From Conchocele bisecta (Eukaryota > Mollusca > Bivalvia > Lucinida > Thyasiridae): DNA of 64,000 nt. The position numbers were made by a program, and so were the translations under genes. Under the pieces are notes generated by a model that saw only the letters and a list, made by a program, of their open reading frames with translations, was not told the origin of the DNA and made no database searches. The DNA lies in NCBI GenBank assembly GCA_029237695.1, contig CM055275.1:4590160-4654159 (forward strand). Direction: 5' to 3'. Below, in pieces: positions 63,519 through 64,000 of the stretch. The first letter of the stretch is position 1. Every line of letters starts with the position of its first letter.

Positions 63519-63660
63519 ACGGTGGTGGAATAAGGCCAGTGTGTGGTGGAAATAGGTACCATATAAAATGAGAGATTAATTTTTTCTAAAGTAATCAATT
63601 AACCGTCTTACCAATGGTACCTATTTCCACCTCACAGTGGTATTATGCCAACACCACCCA
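63519..63660. repeat. Imperfect palindrome
   Basis: GTGGTGGAATAAGGCCAGTG, TGGTGGAAATAGGTACCA and the inverted TGGTACCTATTTCCACC, ATTATGCCAACACCAC. Likely a small foldback MITE. Confidence 0.65.
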
Positions 63661-63683
63661 CCAAGCGCAACACACACACGCAC

Positions 63684-63830
63684 CCGCACACATGTTATAG
63701 TTTTAGCACAATAGTTTTAGCACAATAGTTACAGAAAAAAATTAAGTTTTTATTTTGAAATATTTGCACCCGCACACATGTTATAGTTCTAGTTTGAGCA
63801 CAATAGTTACAGAAAAAAAATAAGTGTGTA
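63684..63830 (+). repeat. Direct duplication of about 80 bp
   Basis: GCACCCGCACACATGTTATA, then ATAGTTACAGAAAAAAA, occurs at 63681 and again at 63767. A shorter TTTTAGCACAATAG duplication lies inside the first. Confidence 0.7.
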
Positions 63831-64000
63831 TAGCAATATTTTCATAAAAAGAAGATCGTCATAATGTAGTCAATTCATATTTTGTTTTCTCAGTCATCAA
63901 CAGGTGCAGCAGTGACGCGTTTTTTTTAATTTCTATATTCAATCAGACCAGACTTGCAAATCCCATGCCACAAGTATATACCACTAATCGATATATTTAA

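Overview
The window is animal nuclear DNA. It has intron-containing, low-density genes, C2H2 zinc-finger exons and a very dense, deeply nested repeat landscape of SINEs, MITEs, an APE-type LINE, a Mutator-like transposase remnant and satellite-bearing elements. SINEs with AAAC or ACTC tails, palindromic MITEs and satellite-cored elements with hairpin ends all look molluscan, most likely bivalve. That assignment is inference from repeat style, not from a diagnostic gene.

Only three intact protein-coding stretches convince me: paralogous 12-finger C2H2 zinc-finger exons at 1217-2275 (+), 18033-19055 (+) and 48881-49975 (-). Each is one long exon preceded by an acceptor-like site, and each has a transposable element about 45-60 bp upstream. 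In the second and third copies a transposon has also landed on or next to the stop codon. The third copy now ends in MITE-encoded residues, and its original ending can still be read across the target-site duplication.

The rest is mobile DNA. 1-1156: composite palindrome and a 21-bp-repeat foldback. 2490-4366: TIR element with a 26-bp minisatellite and a TTAA-flanked MITE. 4374-14025: MITEs, one split by about 7.9 kb of nested satellite elements (called F, E and D here). 14206-17925: MITEs. 19057-24493: SINEs, MITEs, palindromes. 24494-29200: mostly unassigned DNA, palindromes and hairpin-ended elements. 29286-37100: nested SINEs and MITEs. 37582-39150: a 430-bp-repeat element. 39329-40158: MITEs and a G-run. 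40160-47513: a four-layer nest (MITE, D, D, E). 48558-51087: zinc-finger gene 3 between two MITEs with the same TIR, then palindromes. 51934-54102: Mutator-like element with a spliced transposase C-terminus. 54112-59062: broken LINE carrying two later insertions. 61320-63412: TIR element enclosing a hAT-like MITE and a 137-bp satellite element.

The most interesting system-level signal is a group of unrelated-looking satellite elements (D, E, F, R, S, W, X) with one end architecture: a 5' hairpin, its complement near the 3' end, then a short hairpin and a CTCTTGTT- or CTAGT-like terminus. They insert without visible duplication, often into A/T runs. This fits non-autonomous Helentron-like (HINE/pearl) elements. 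D, E and S repeat units share the 9-mer TCAAGGTCA.
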